From Candidatus Thorarchaeota archaeon MP11T_1 (GTDB lineage Archaea > Asgardarchaeota > Thorarchaeia > Thorarchaeales > Thorarchaeaceae), in the NCBI GenBank assembly GCA_002825515.1, contig PJET01000227.1, positions 1 through 6,371 on the forward strand: a stretch of DNA of 6,371 nt, in the 5' to 3' direction. The translations under genes and the position numbers were made by a program. Shown piece by piece: positions 1 to 6,371 of the stretch; within the stretch, counting starts at the first letter, position 1, and each line of letters begins with the position of its first letter. The notes below the pieces were generated by a model. The model was given only the letters and a program-made list of their open reading frames with translations, did not search any database and was not told the DNA's origin.

Positions 1-3000
1 ACTTCATTGGTATTGTCTGCAAAACAGGAAGAGCAAATTGTTGCTACTGCTGGTCAGACCATATTCACAACAACACTGGATGATACCTATATCAATAACG
101 TGTCTGTTTACATTGATGGTCTAAGGATTGCTGATGGGGCTACTCTGGACTATACAGTATCTTCCGATGCGTTCAATAAAATTGTTGTGACACTGAATGC
201 TCCGGCGACTTTGGGTCAGGAAGTTCTTGTCGTTGCTAACCAAGATGACCACTCAGGAAACATCAAGATTGTTAGCGAAACAATAACAGCCGCTAGTAAT
301 GGTCAAACCACCTTTGTGGTGACAGACCCAGATTTGATTCCAATCACATCATCATTTGCCGTATACGTTCAGGGCGTAAGACAGCACAGCTTTTCTATAT
401 TGAGTGCAAACAGCTTTGATATTGGCTATGGTGTGGCTTCAGGAACCGAGGTTCTTGTCGTTAAAAACGAGGCATCAGGTTCAGATAACTTGACAATACT
501 TGAAGCAGGAACCAATGGTCAAATCCTGTTCAAAAAAGTTGTCGGGCTTTTGAATACTGTTGAATGGAGAGACCCCCTGTTTGATGCAAGCGCAATCACA
601 TCGGGCATTCTTGACGATAACAGGATACCAAAGGCTACGCCACTTGAGACATATCAGGGATTAAGGGATGATGTGTTCGTTACACCATCAAGTTTGCGTG
701 GCGCATCACTAAAATCTTCAATAGACCATTGGCATAAAAGATATTTCAGTTCAAATTCTGACTTCTATATCAAGTCAACCCAACATCCAAGTCACCTTCA
801 GGGATTCTTTGGTGCAACCAGTTATGGTGCCGTTATAGCCAATCCTGAAATTGTTTCGTCTTGGGGTGATATCAATAAGCATTTGCCAAACTGTCCATTA
901 TCGGCAATCACTGGGATAACTACAATACCATTTGACTATAGCAATTCCGGAAATCAGATTGTTGTCGTTTCTTCTGAATATGGTATGGCATATATCATAT
1001 CGTCTGCCGGTTCATTCACAAACTCCAACTGGGTATCATACAGACCAGACCAGATAGGTTTTGCTTTTGATGAAAAAATTCTCGATGCCCAATTGATGAT
1101 TCACAAGAAGGCTACCGACGAACCCATATTGTTTATTGTTACACAAACCAGTGTAGGTTTCTATAACTGCTATAGAAGAACCCTTGCAAGTTTCATTGCA
1201 AATTCTGGTGGATGGGCATCGGTATTGACTGGTCAAACATATCCAATAATTCTGAATGCTCCCGTATCAAGGCATAATGCGGGTGATACCAATGACGGTT
1301 TGATGCTTGTTGCATGTAGGGATACAGTAAGGATTATCAGGGATACTGCCGAAGACGGAACACTTGAGACAATCACTGATACTGCAATAGGAGCTTTCAG
1401 TGGTTCAAATTATATCACAACCATCATGGCAGTAAGAAACGCAACGGCTGAAGACTGGGATGTTCTTGTTGGTGGAACTGAAGGAATAATCTATAGAAGA
1501 AACAGCGTGAACTTGGTGACATCTGTCGCTTCTGCATACACTGTAGTATCATACCCTGTTGAAATTTCTCCAACAGAAATTGGAAAGGTCAATAAATTTC
1601 TTCCGACAAATAATGGTTCAATAGACCAACTTTTTGTTCTGACAGATAATATCGCCCTTTCAGCTTCAAATGAAATTCATAGTACCTATGACACAGAAAA
1701 CAATGTGATTGGCGGGAAACTGGTGCATGGAATGGATTTTCATGCCATGACATGTGGAGCAAATACCTACTCGGCAACAAATATTGCAAATGCATCCAAG
1801 GTTGTTATACAGAATGAAATGGGAGACATCTCCGTTGGATTCCCGACAGCATCCGTTGGTGCGAATACCGCTGCCATAAGATTCATGCAGAATGCAATTC
1901 GTGCATACACCACAAAATATTCACCTGCACCAGTTATTGAGGTTGTTGGTGTGGATTCTGCCGGTGGGTTGACTGCGATTGGTGCAAAATCTCCGGTTAA
2001 TACTGTGTGGGCAATGTTGGGAAATACCCAAGGTGGCTATCCAATACCAGTATCAAAAGACTTGCTTGCCGTATTCGCATTCAAAAGCATATATGAGACA
2101 AATGGTGATGACAGATATATCTTGGCTGTTGCAATTGATGGGGTCTATGTATACTGCCCATCGGATTCTGTAAATGTTCGCCGATTCATAAAGACAGCAA
2201 GAACTACAGTGAACCAGACAGGATTTATTCCAAAATGTCTAAAAGAAAATGATACCAATTATTATGTGCCTGTTGTAAACAAGGCTGATACATTTGTCGT
2301 TTATGGTGCTATTGCTTATGGAACCCCTGCAAGCGTAATGACAATTGGTGGATACCAATTGGAATTGTCATCCATAGTCGGAACCTTCTCTGTCGGAAAC
2401 ACCTTGACATGGGGTGGTGGTTCGGGAACCGTTAAGGGCATCATAACCAACACTAGGATTGTTGTCGACAATGTTACCAACCTGTCAATAGGTGAAGGCA
2501 TAAGTAATGGACTTGGTGCAACAGCTAACGTGGCAACAGACGGAATTATCCGATTTGAACCTATAGATGGTCACAAATATCAAGGAATAAATTTCTACAT
2601 ATCACCTGAGCTTGGTTCATCAACAACAAAAGTATGTTATTCTGATATTGCCAATATCGCAACCAATAAAGGGGCAGTGCAGTATCTTCCTGTTGGTGGT
2701 GTGGGCGAACTTCCCGTTCCAAGCGGCTTCAATTATACATCGATTGGAACAATCGCGGGTATTGGTGGAGACACCATTCTCGTTGGAACTGATAACGGAA
2801 AAATATACGCATGTGAGGGTGATGCTATATCAACCCCTGCTTGGACACTTCTGTCGAATACAATCGATGGAGTTTCTGTTACTACCATGGGTGGCATAGT
2901 TCAGGAGATAGTTACAACAGGGAATAATAATGTGGCTATCGCAAAAATATCAAATGGCAGATACTATGCAACACCAAATGGCGTAGATTGGTTCTCTGTT

Positions 3001-3132
3001 AGCATTCCAACAAGAACCGGAAATACCATATCAAGAATTTCTGCGGATGATACTTCATCATTATTCTTTGGCGAAAATGTGATAAATAGTATTGATAATA
3101 ATCCACCATCATACTATAAAATAACGGTCTAA
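1..3132 (+). CDS. Phage tail fibre / receptor-binding-like structural protein, 5'-partial, upstream paralog
   Basis: The frame is open from base 1 (Thr-Ser-Leu...) and ends at TAA 3130-3132. The first possible start inside the window is a TTG at base 7, with no RBS visible, so I treat the gene as truncated at the left edge. Residues below count from base 7. Residues 11-79 and 88-154 are two beta modules (VYIDGLR at 34, GQEVLVV at 70; VYVQGVRQ at 119, GTEVLVV at 146). A linker with NGQILFKK and RIPKA (206-210) leads into several hundred residues of strand-rich sequence with propeller-like blades such as DVLVGGTEGIIYRR and an Asp-box-like TPNGVDW (989-995). Residues 786-846 form a separate inserted module. 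The C-terminus is PPSYYKITV. No signal peptide, membrane segment or catalytic motif is seen. Alignment with the downstream gene predicts about 138 missing N-terminal residues, so about 1180 in full. Inferred role: virion-surface adhesin or fibre. A non-adhesive decoration or baseplate protein is also possible. Confidence 0.8.
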   Translation, partial: TSLVLSAKQEEQIVATAGQTIFTTTLDDTYINNVSVYIDGLRIADGATLDYTVSSDAFNKIVVTLNAPATLGQEVLVVANQDDHSGNIKIVSETITAASNGQTTFVVTDPDLIPITSSFAVYVQGVRQHSFSILSANSFDIGYGVASGTEVLVVKNEASGSDNLTILEAGTNGQILFKKVVGLLNTVEWRDPLFDASAITSGILDDNRIPKATPLETYQGLRDDVFVTPSSLRGASLKSSIDHWHKRYFSSNSDFYIKSTQHPSHLQGFFGATSYGAVIANPEIVSSWGDINKHLPNCPLSAITGITTIPFDYSNSGNQIVVVSSEYGMAYIISSAGSFTNSNWVSYRPDQIGFAFDEKILDAQLMIHKKATDEPILFIVTQTSVGFYNCYRRTLASFIANSGGWASVLTGQTYPIILNAPVSRHNAGDTNDGLMLVACRDTVRIIRDTAEDGTLETITDTAIGAFSGSNYITTIMAVRNATAEDWDVLVGGTEGIIYRRNSVNLVTSVASAYTVVSYPVEISPTEIGKVNKFLPTNNGSIDQLFVLTDNIALSASNEIHSTYDTENNVIGGKLVHGMDFHAMTCGANTYSATNIANASKVVIQNEMGDISVGFPTASVGANTAAIRFMQNAIRAYTTKYSPAPVIEVVGVDSAGGLTAIGAKSPVNTVWAMLGNTQGGYPIPVSKDLLAVFAFKSIYETNGDDRYILAVAIDGVYVYCPSDSVNVRRFIKTARTTVNQTGFIPKCLKENDTNYYVPVVNKADTFVVYGAIAYGTPASVMTIGGYQLELSSIVGTFSVGNTLTWGGGSGTVKGIITNTRIVVDNVTNLSIGEGISNGLGATANVATDGIIRFEPIDGHKYQGINFYISPELGSSTTKVCYSDIANIATNKGAVQYLPVGGVGELPVPSGFNYTSIGTIAGIGGDTILVGTDNGKIYACEGDAISTPAWTLLSNTIDGVSVTTMGGIVQEIVTTGNNNVAIAKISNGRYYATPNGVDWFSVSIPTRTGNTISRISADDTSSLFFGENVINSIDNNPPSYYKITV
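37..243 (+). repeat. VxVDGxR beta module 1 of the upstream fibre protein
   Basis: This protein-level repeat covers residues 11-79. It begins with an A-G-Q-T-x-F motif, continues to VYIDGLR and a D-Y-T-V strand, and closes with GQEVLVV. The pattern (GQT.F ... V.V.G.R ... Y ... G..VLV) is familiar from tail fibre and other structural proteins of tailed phages, where such modules occur in tandem. Here it is the first of two; the second follows after about 8 residues. The assignment rests on pattern recognition and not on a profile search. Confidence 0.65.
268..468 (+). repeat. VxVDGxR beta module 2 of the upstream fibre protein
   Basis: Residues 88-154 repeat the preceding module: NGQTTFVV, then VYVQGVRQ at 119, a strand with S-F-x-I, and GTEVLVVKN at 146. 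The central Asp of VxVDG is replaced by Gln. The 15 bases coding for G-T-E-V-L at 442-456 are identical to the equivalent codons at 3962-3976 in the downstream gene, which supports common descent of the modules. Confidence 0.65.
2362..2544 (+). other. Inserted Gly/Thr-rich double-motif module within the upstream fibre protein
   Basis: Residues 786-846 contain V-G-T-F-S-V-G-N-T-L-T-W, then G-G-G-S-G-T-V-K-G-I-I, then L-S-I-G-E-G-I, and finally G-A-T-A-N-V. This is the G-T-F-x-x-G-E-x-(V/I)-x-G ... S-G-(A/T)-x-(G/A)-x-V pattern, repeated twice, that I recall from many phage virion proteins. It lies in the stretch where this protein is about 116 residues longer than its downstream paralog, which shows no counterpart. 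I infer a small beta domain inserted as a decoration into the propeller-like region. Its function is unknown. Confidence 0.5.
3081..3088 (+). promoter_or_regulatory. Possible T4-type late promoter core (GATAAATA) inside the end of the upstream gene
   Basis: GATAAATA matches the T4 late promoter consensus TATAAATA at 7 of 8 bases and lies 45 bases before the downstream ATG at 3134. By eye ATAAATA occurs only twice on the plus strand of this window, both times just before a gene end. Against it, these bases encode Ile-Asn-Ser in a conserved C-terminal motif, and AT-rich DNA yields such matches by chance. Confidence 0.25.
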
Positions 3133-3133
3133 T

Positions 3134-6100
3134 ATGACAGTCAACGTAATCATCGAAACCATTGATAAACTTGATAAAGTTCAGCAATGGAGACAGAAGT
3201 CTAATTCGTTTATTCAGGCTCTTGGTCAAGCTATCACCATTATTAATGATGCCGAAAGTCTGAACAAGCTGTTTATTCAGGATGTTGGTGGAACGTCGGG
3301 TCTTGTATTTTCTGTGAGTTCGGGAAGAATTCGTAATAAGGCTGATATCACAGATATCCTTGGTGCCAACCTTACTCTACCCGCATCACAATTGAGCTAT
3401 GTATATCTCGATGTCAATGACAATACAACAAAAAGTTCTATCGTCGAACCAACAGAAAAGGCAATACCACTCTATCAAGTCACCACAGATTCTGTTGGCA
3501 TAACTCTGATTGAAGACAAGCGTTCTTGGGCAACAATCAATACAAATATAGAACAGGTTAATGGGTTCCCAGTTATTGAGGTTTTCCTTCTTTCTTCTGC
3601 TTCCGATATCATTACATTGAATGCGTCTACAACAACAGATTGTACGGTCTATGTCGATGGATACAGAAAGGTCATGAGCGACGATTACATCATTCTCAAT
3701 GACACCCAGATAAAATTTAATTCCATTCTTCCTATTGGTTCAAAAGTTATTGTTGCGGGAAATACACCAGAAACAACAATAAAGGCATTTACCAGTATTG
3801 ACTTCAAGGTAGCAACAATACCAAACCAGACAGATTTTGTCGTAACTAGCGTTGGTCAATTGACAGCCAATACAGCCGTGTGGGTTGATGGTATACGCCA
3901 AAGTACATACACACTGGATTATGTGAACAATAAGGTGATACTTCCTTTTGGGGTTAGTGTTGGAACCGAGGTTCTTATAGCCAAGGTAGAAATTGCCGGA
4001 GGAACATTTACTGTATATGATGGCAATGATGGCGATATTATCTACAAGGTAGGAAGTTCTCTTGATGTCTGGGATTTTGGTGCCCCAAGTTTTAGTTCAC
4101 TTGCCATAATAAGTGGTGTATTCAATGCATCAAGAATCCCAAAAGCCAATGCAGACTTCAGTCAGGAATGGTGGTGGGCTTATGATAATTATGAATTCAT
4201 GACACCATTGTCTATTGATGAAAGTAAACAACCAAAAAAGAATACCAATTGGATAGAAAAGTCTTTTGCAAAGACAGAAGATTTCACTATGACCGGCTTC
4301 AATGGAAGAAGTATTGTTGGCGACTGGTTGTCATTTAGTCCAGCCTCAACCGAAGTAAAGGCGACACGATATGGTAGGGTGACAAAAACCACAGATACTT
4401 CCAATTTTAATGGAGACAATTTAAAAAATGCTCCATTTATGATTGCAGACGTAGCCATGATAAGAGACCCCGCAGCAAAATTCTCTGAACCAAAATACAT
4501 CATTGCCGGTGAATATGGTGGAAAACGATTGGCTGTTCTTGATACATTAAATGCCAGCGGAAACTGGATAGATGTTCCAACTCCATTCGGAAATGGGTGG
4601 GAAATAATCGGTCTTGGAACCTATAACTATGATAGAAAATGGAATTTGGTTGCTCAGAGACCCGATGAATGGGTTTTTGTTAGTGGATGGAACAAGGCAG
4701 CTAACCAGAGTGCAATTTACAAAAGAAACTCCAACCAGTTTCCTTCTGGTGGAGGAAGTTGGTCATTGGTAGCCAATTTTAATTCTCCAACAGCAATTAA
4801 CAAATTGACAAAATTCAGTTGCCCTAATGCATTTTATTCAAGCCCACTTTCATTTGCCAGAGAGAATTACGTTTACTGCTTTTATGGTCATGAAGGAGAA
4901 AACCTGTCAAGTCAACCACTGGGTTCTGTTGGAAAGGAACCTACGGCACTAATCAGCTTTTGCTCAGAGCAATATGATTTTGCTGTTTCTCCATATGGTC
5001 ATTGCAGGTTTCATTTCTTCTGTGCAGACAACCAAGGGAATGTGTATTACTATTCAACCCGCGACTCTCTGTTTACAACAACCAATTCATGCGCCGGAGC
5101 ATGGACATTGCTTGGAAATTATGGGATAGGGAATGTTCGACACTTTGCCCTTTTATTTGAACCTGATGGCACATGGGGAAGGGTTCTTATGATGTCTGGT
5201 GATGCCGGAACAAAATTCTTCAGGTTCGAGGGAGAACAGACTGTTTGGACACCTGTCGATAATGTTAGCCCGAATATACCAATGGGAACAATTGTTGATA
5301 GCACACTGACCTACTTCCATAACCAAGGCTCTATTAGTGGTCAAACAACAAAAACCATTTTGCAAGATTCCAATGGCGACTTTGTAATGCACCATTATGG
5401 GTCTGGCGCACATTCAACATTAGCCGATGCTACAGCACGATTCCCGACCTACTACAAGGCATTCACAAGCGAAAACTCGCCTGCCCCAAAATTTGGAATA
5501 CGTTCCATAGTTGATGGAAAAAATATTACAATGATTCTTGCCGACAATCCTGTCAATTCAATATGGGTAAAGGGATATGGTATTGATTATATCAAGCCGG
5601 TTTCGGCTCGAAACGACAGGATAGGTGGACTATGGTTTTTAAATAACAGGTTTATTCTTGTTCACACCAATCCACAAATAGTCGAAATATCAACCGACGG
5701 AATTTCATGGACAAAATACACCGCAACAGGTTTAAATAATCAAAAAATGGATTTGGTATATGGTAATGGTGTCTATGTGGCAATATATGATGGCGGAGTT
5801 AATAGGGGTCAATACAGTATTGATGGATACAACTACACTAATTTGCCGAATGTGCCAGATTCATACATCAAGAGCATTACGTTTGATGGAAGCCTTTTTG
5901 TTGGCATATCTACAGCAAATAATATCGTTACTTCACCAAACGGCTCTACATGGACTGTTGTCGGGTCAACAACAATATCGGATATCATCTACAATCCATA
6001 TTATGGTGGATATATTGGTGTTGATGGCATCGATATAAAATTCAGTACAGACCTGATAACATGGGTTCCTAAGAAGGGTCTCTATGGTCAGAACCTGAAA

Positions 6101-6340
6101 TTAACCGGAAGCGGTAAACATGTTTTCGTGAATATCAGCTACAATAACACCACAACCAATGTATTGATTGCTGACCTTAATGCCCCATTTAATGATGGAA
6201 TTATAGAAAATATCATGCCATTGACTATCAACGACGAACCAACAGAAGTATTTGAAAGTGGAAGCAAATTCTTTGTTGGAACAAAAACCATAAATAATAT
6301 CACAGGAAGACCACCTGTTTATTACCAAATCGAATTGTAA
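3134..6340 (+). CDS. Phage tail fibre / receptor-binding-like structural protein, complete, downstream paralog
   Basis: The ATG at 3134 follows the previous stop by one base. An in-frame TAA at 3122-3124 and the absence of an early alternative Met fix this start. There is no clear Shine-Dalgarno sequence, so translational coupling is likely. Residues 1-45 are a predicted helical start with QQWRQKSN, a W-R-x-K-(S/T)-N motif I recall from myovirus structural proteins. Residues 45-140 resemble a virion-attachment region ending IPLYQVTTDSVGITLIEDKR. Two beta modules follow (VYVDGYRK at 172, GSKVIVA at 202; VWVDGIRQ at 249, GTEVLIA at 277), then NGDIIYK, RIPKA (334-338) and a WWW run at 346-348. 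From about 380 to the end the sequence is strand-rich and propeller-like, clearest as Asp-box-like repeats at 853-977. Six of its seven Cys lie between 563 and 653. The C-terminus is PPVYYQIEL. No enzymatic motif is visible. Inferred role: large trimeric or monomeric adhesin on the tail. Confidence is high for the gene and moderate for the role. Confidence 0.85.
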   Translation: MTVNVIIETIDKLDKVQQWRQKSNSFIQALGQAITIINDAESLNKLFIQDVGGTSGLVFSVSSGRIRNKADITDILGANLTLPASQLSYVYLDVNDNTTKSSIVEPTEKAIPLYQVTTDSVGITLIEDKRSWATINTNIEQVNGFPVIEVFLLSSASDIITLNASTTTDCTVYVDGYRKVMSDDYIILNDTQIKFNSILPIGSKVIVAGNTPETTIKAFTSIDFKVATIPNQTDFVVTSVGQLTANTAVWVDGIRQSTYTLDYVNNKVILPFGVSVGTEVLIAKVEIAGGTFTVYDGNDGDIIYKVGSSLDVWDFGAPSFSSLAIISGVFNASRIPKANADFSQEWWWAYDNYEFMTPLSIDESKQPKKNTNWIEKSFAKTEDFTMTGFNGRSIVGDWLSFSPASTEVKATRYGRVTKTTDTSNFNGDNLKNAPFMIADVAMIRDPAAKFSEPKYIIAGEYGGKRLAVLDTLNASGNWIDVPTPFGNGWEIIGLGTYNYDRKWNLVAQRPDEWVFVSGWNKAANQSAIYKRNSNQFPSGGGSWSLVANFNSPTAINKLTKFSCPNAFYSSPLSFARENYVYCFYGHEGENLSSQPLGSVGKEPTALISFCSEQYDFAVSPYGHCRFHFFCADNQGNVYYYSTRDSLFTTTNSCAGAWTLLGNYGIGNVRHFALLFEPDGTWGRVLMMSGDAGTKFFRFEGEQTVWTPVDNVSPNIPMGTIVDSTLTYFHNQGSISGQTTKTILQDSNGDFVMHHYGSGAHSTLADATARFPTYYKAFTSENSPAPKFGIRSIVDGKNITMILADNPVNSIWVKGYGIDYIKPVSARNDRIGGLWFLNNRFILVHTNPQIVEISTDGISWTKYTATGLNNQKMDLVYGNGVYVAIYDGGVNRGQYSIDGYNYTNLPNVPDSYIKSITFDGSLFVGISTANNIVTSPNGSTWTVVGSTTISDIIYNPYYGGYIGVDGIDIKFSTDLITWVPKKGLYGQNLKLTGSGKHVFVNISYNNTTTNVLIADLNAPFNDGIIENIMPLTINDEPTEVFESGSKFFVGTKTINNITGRPPVYYQIEL
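3581..3757 (+). repeat. VxVDGxR beta module 1 of the downstream fibre protein
   Basis: Residues 150-208 hold a T-L-N-A-S strand, VYVDGYRK at 172, a D-D-Y-I-I-L strand and GSKVIVA at 202. The module sits in the same place relative to the RIPKA linker as module 1 of the upstream protein, but it is shorter and lacks the GQT.F opening. Confidence 0.6.
3782..3985 (+). repeat. VxVDGxR beta module 2 of the downstream fibre protein
   Basis: Residues 217-284 hold IPNQTDFVV, VWVDGIRQ at 249, Y-T-L-D-Y and GTEVLIAK at 277. This is the closest match in the window to module 2 of the upstream protein, with V-x-V-x-G-(V/I)-R-Q and G-x-x-x-G-T-E-V-L conserved. Confidence 0.65.
5648..6118 (+). repeat. Four propeller-like blades with Asp-box-type turns
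   Basis: Within residues 839-995 the motif S-x-(D/N)-G-x-x-W recurs as STDGISW (853), SIDGYNY (895), SPNGSTW (934) and the degenerate STDLITW (971). The spacing is 42, 39 and 37 residues. Each is preceded by a hydrophobic strand of the type F-V-G-I or Y-V-A-I and followed by one such as I-K-S-I-T-F. This is the pattern of BNR/Asp-box or Ycf48-like beta-propeller blades (family knowledge). I see no sialidase catalytic residues, so a binding or scaffold role is more likely than an enzyme. Confidence 0.6.
6289..6296 (+). promoter_or_regulatory. Possible T4-type late promoter core (CATAAATA) inside the end of the downstream gene
   Basis: CATAAATA matches TATAAATA at 7 of 8 bases and lies 44 bases before the stop codon's last base. 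The position parallels the GATAAATA at 3081 in the other gene. It could drive the gene beyond the window, but here too the bases encode a conserved Ile-Asn pair, so the similarity may be purely coding. Confidence 0.2.
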
Positions 6341-6359
6341 CCCATAAATTAACAAGAAT

Positions 6360-6371
6360 AAGGGAAAGAGA
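6360..6371 (+). promoter_or_regulatory. Possible ribosome binding site of a following gene at the window edge
   Basis: After the TAA at 6338-6340, a 31-base non-coding stretch ends in the purine-rich AAGGGAAAGAGA. This is a plausible though imperfect Shine-Dalgarno sequence for a start codon just beyond the window. No hairpin or T-tract that would act as a terminator is visible here, so transcription probably continues into the next gene. Confidence 0.3.

Noticed and set aside
1036..1236. Minus-strand open frame of 66 codons
   Set aside because: It lies wholly inside the first fibre gene on the opposite strand and its translation has no recognisable domain. It is a shadow frame, as are the other antisense frames at 1589-1795, 2316-2501, 2999-3229, 4189-4503, 5119-5304, 5153-5413 and 6101-6355.
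1930..1944. A 15-base identity with 3569-3583 (both encode P-V-I-E-V)
   Set aside because: The copies lie at non-equivalent positions in the two proteins (about residue 642 and residue 146) and the identity does not extend outward, so chance or convergent strand sequence is the simplest explanation.
2612..2899. Plus-strand open frame of 95 codons in another frame inside the first gene
   Set aside because: It overlaps a clearly coding frame, and the composition and protein pattern favour the fibre frame. The same applies to 1979-2173 and 5760-6038.
5648..6118. Sialidase or other glycosidase suggested by Asp-box-like repeats
   Set aside because: No arginine triad, FRIP-type motif or other catalytic signature is visible. 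Asp boxes alone occur in many non-enzymatic propellers.
6343..6350. CATAAATT after the second gene as a late promoter core
   Set aside because: It matches the T4 late consensus at only 6 of 8 bases and would place the transcript start almost on the possible ribosome binding site. It is weaker than the motif at 6289.
1..6371. Diversity-generating retroelement target or phase-variable simple repeat tract in the fibre genes
   Set aside because: No reverse transcriptase, template repeat pair or long homopolymer or short tandem repeat tract was seen in the window. A template outside the window cannot be excluded.
6341..6371. Rho-independent terminator after the second gene
   Set aside because: The sequence contains no inverted repeat followed by a T-tract.

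Overview
The window looks like part of the late structural region of a tailed bacteriophage or prophage. It is filled by two very long, head-to-tail plus-strand genes with one base between them. By eye the base composition is moderately AT-rich. Both proteins carry modules typical of phage tail fibre or receptor-binding proteins: beta modules of the form V-x-V-D-G-x-R ... G-T-E-V-L-V, a virion-attachment-type N-terminus, and long beta-propeller-like repeats. There are no enzymes, tRNAs, integrases, transposases or CRISPR repeats. The host and phage genus cannot be named from this sequence alone.

Layout. Bases 1-3132 encode the first fibre-like protein, which is open at the window's left edge and therefore 5'-truncated. 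Bases 3134-6340 encode a complete 1068-residue protein of the same architecture. Bases 6341-6371 are a short untranslated stretch ending in a purine-rich tract that may be the ribosome binding site of a next gene.

The two genes are diverged tandem paralogs. They share, in the same order, two VxVDGxR modules, an NG(Q/D)I..K ... W linker, an S-G-(I/V) ... R-I-P-K-A motif, a long propeller-like region, an S-P-A-P ... P-V-N-(T/S)-(V/I)-W motif, and a C-terminus ending P-P-x-Y-Y-x-I-x-(V/L). Distances between anchors agree to within about 10 residues, except that the first protein carries about 116 extra residues after the PVN..W anchor. Those include a small Gly/Thr-rich double-motif module. The most natural reading is a pair of large host-surface-binding fibre or adhesin proteins made together late in infection. 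Two ATAAATA motifs, one near the 3' end of each gene, resemble T4-type late promoter cores and may mark T4-like late transcription, but they could simply reflect conserved Ile-Asn codons.
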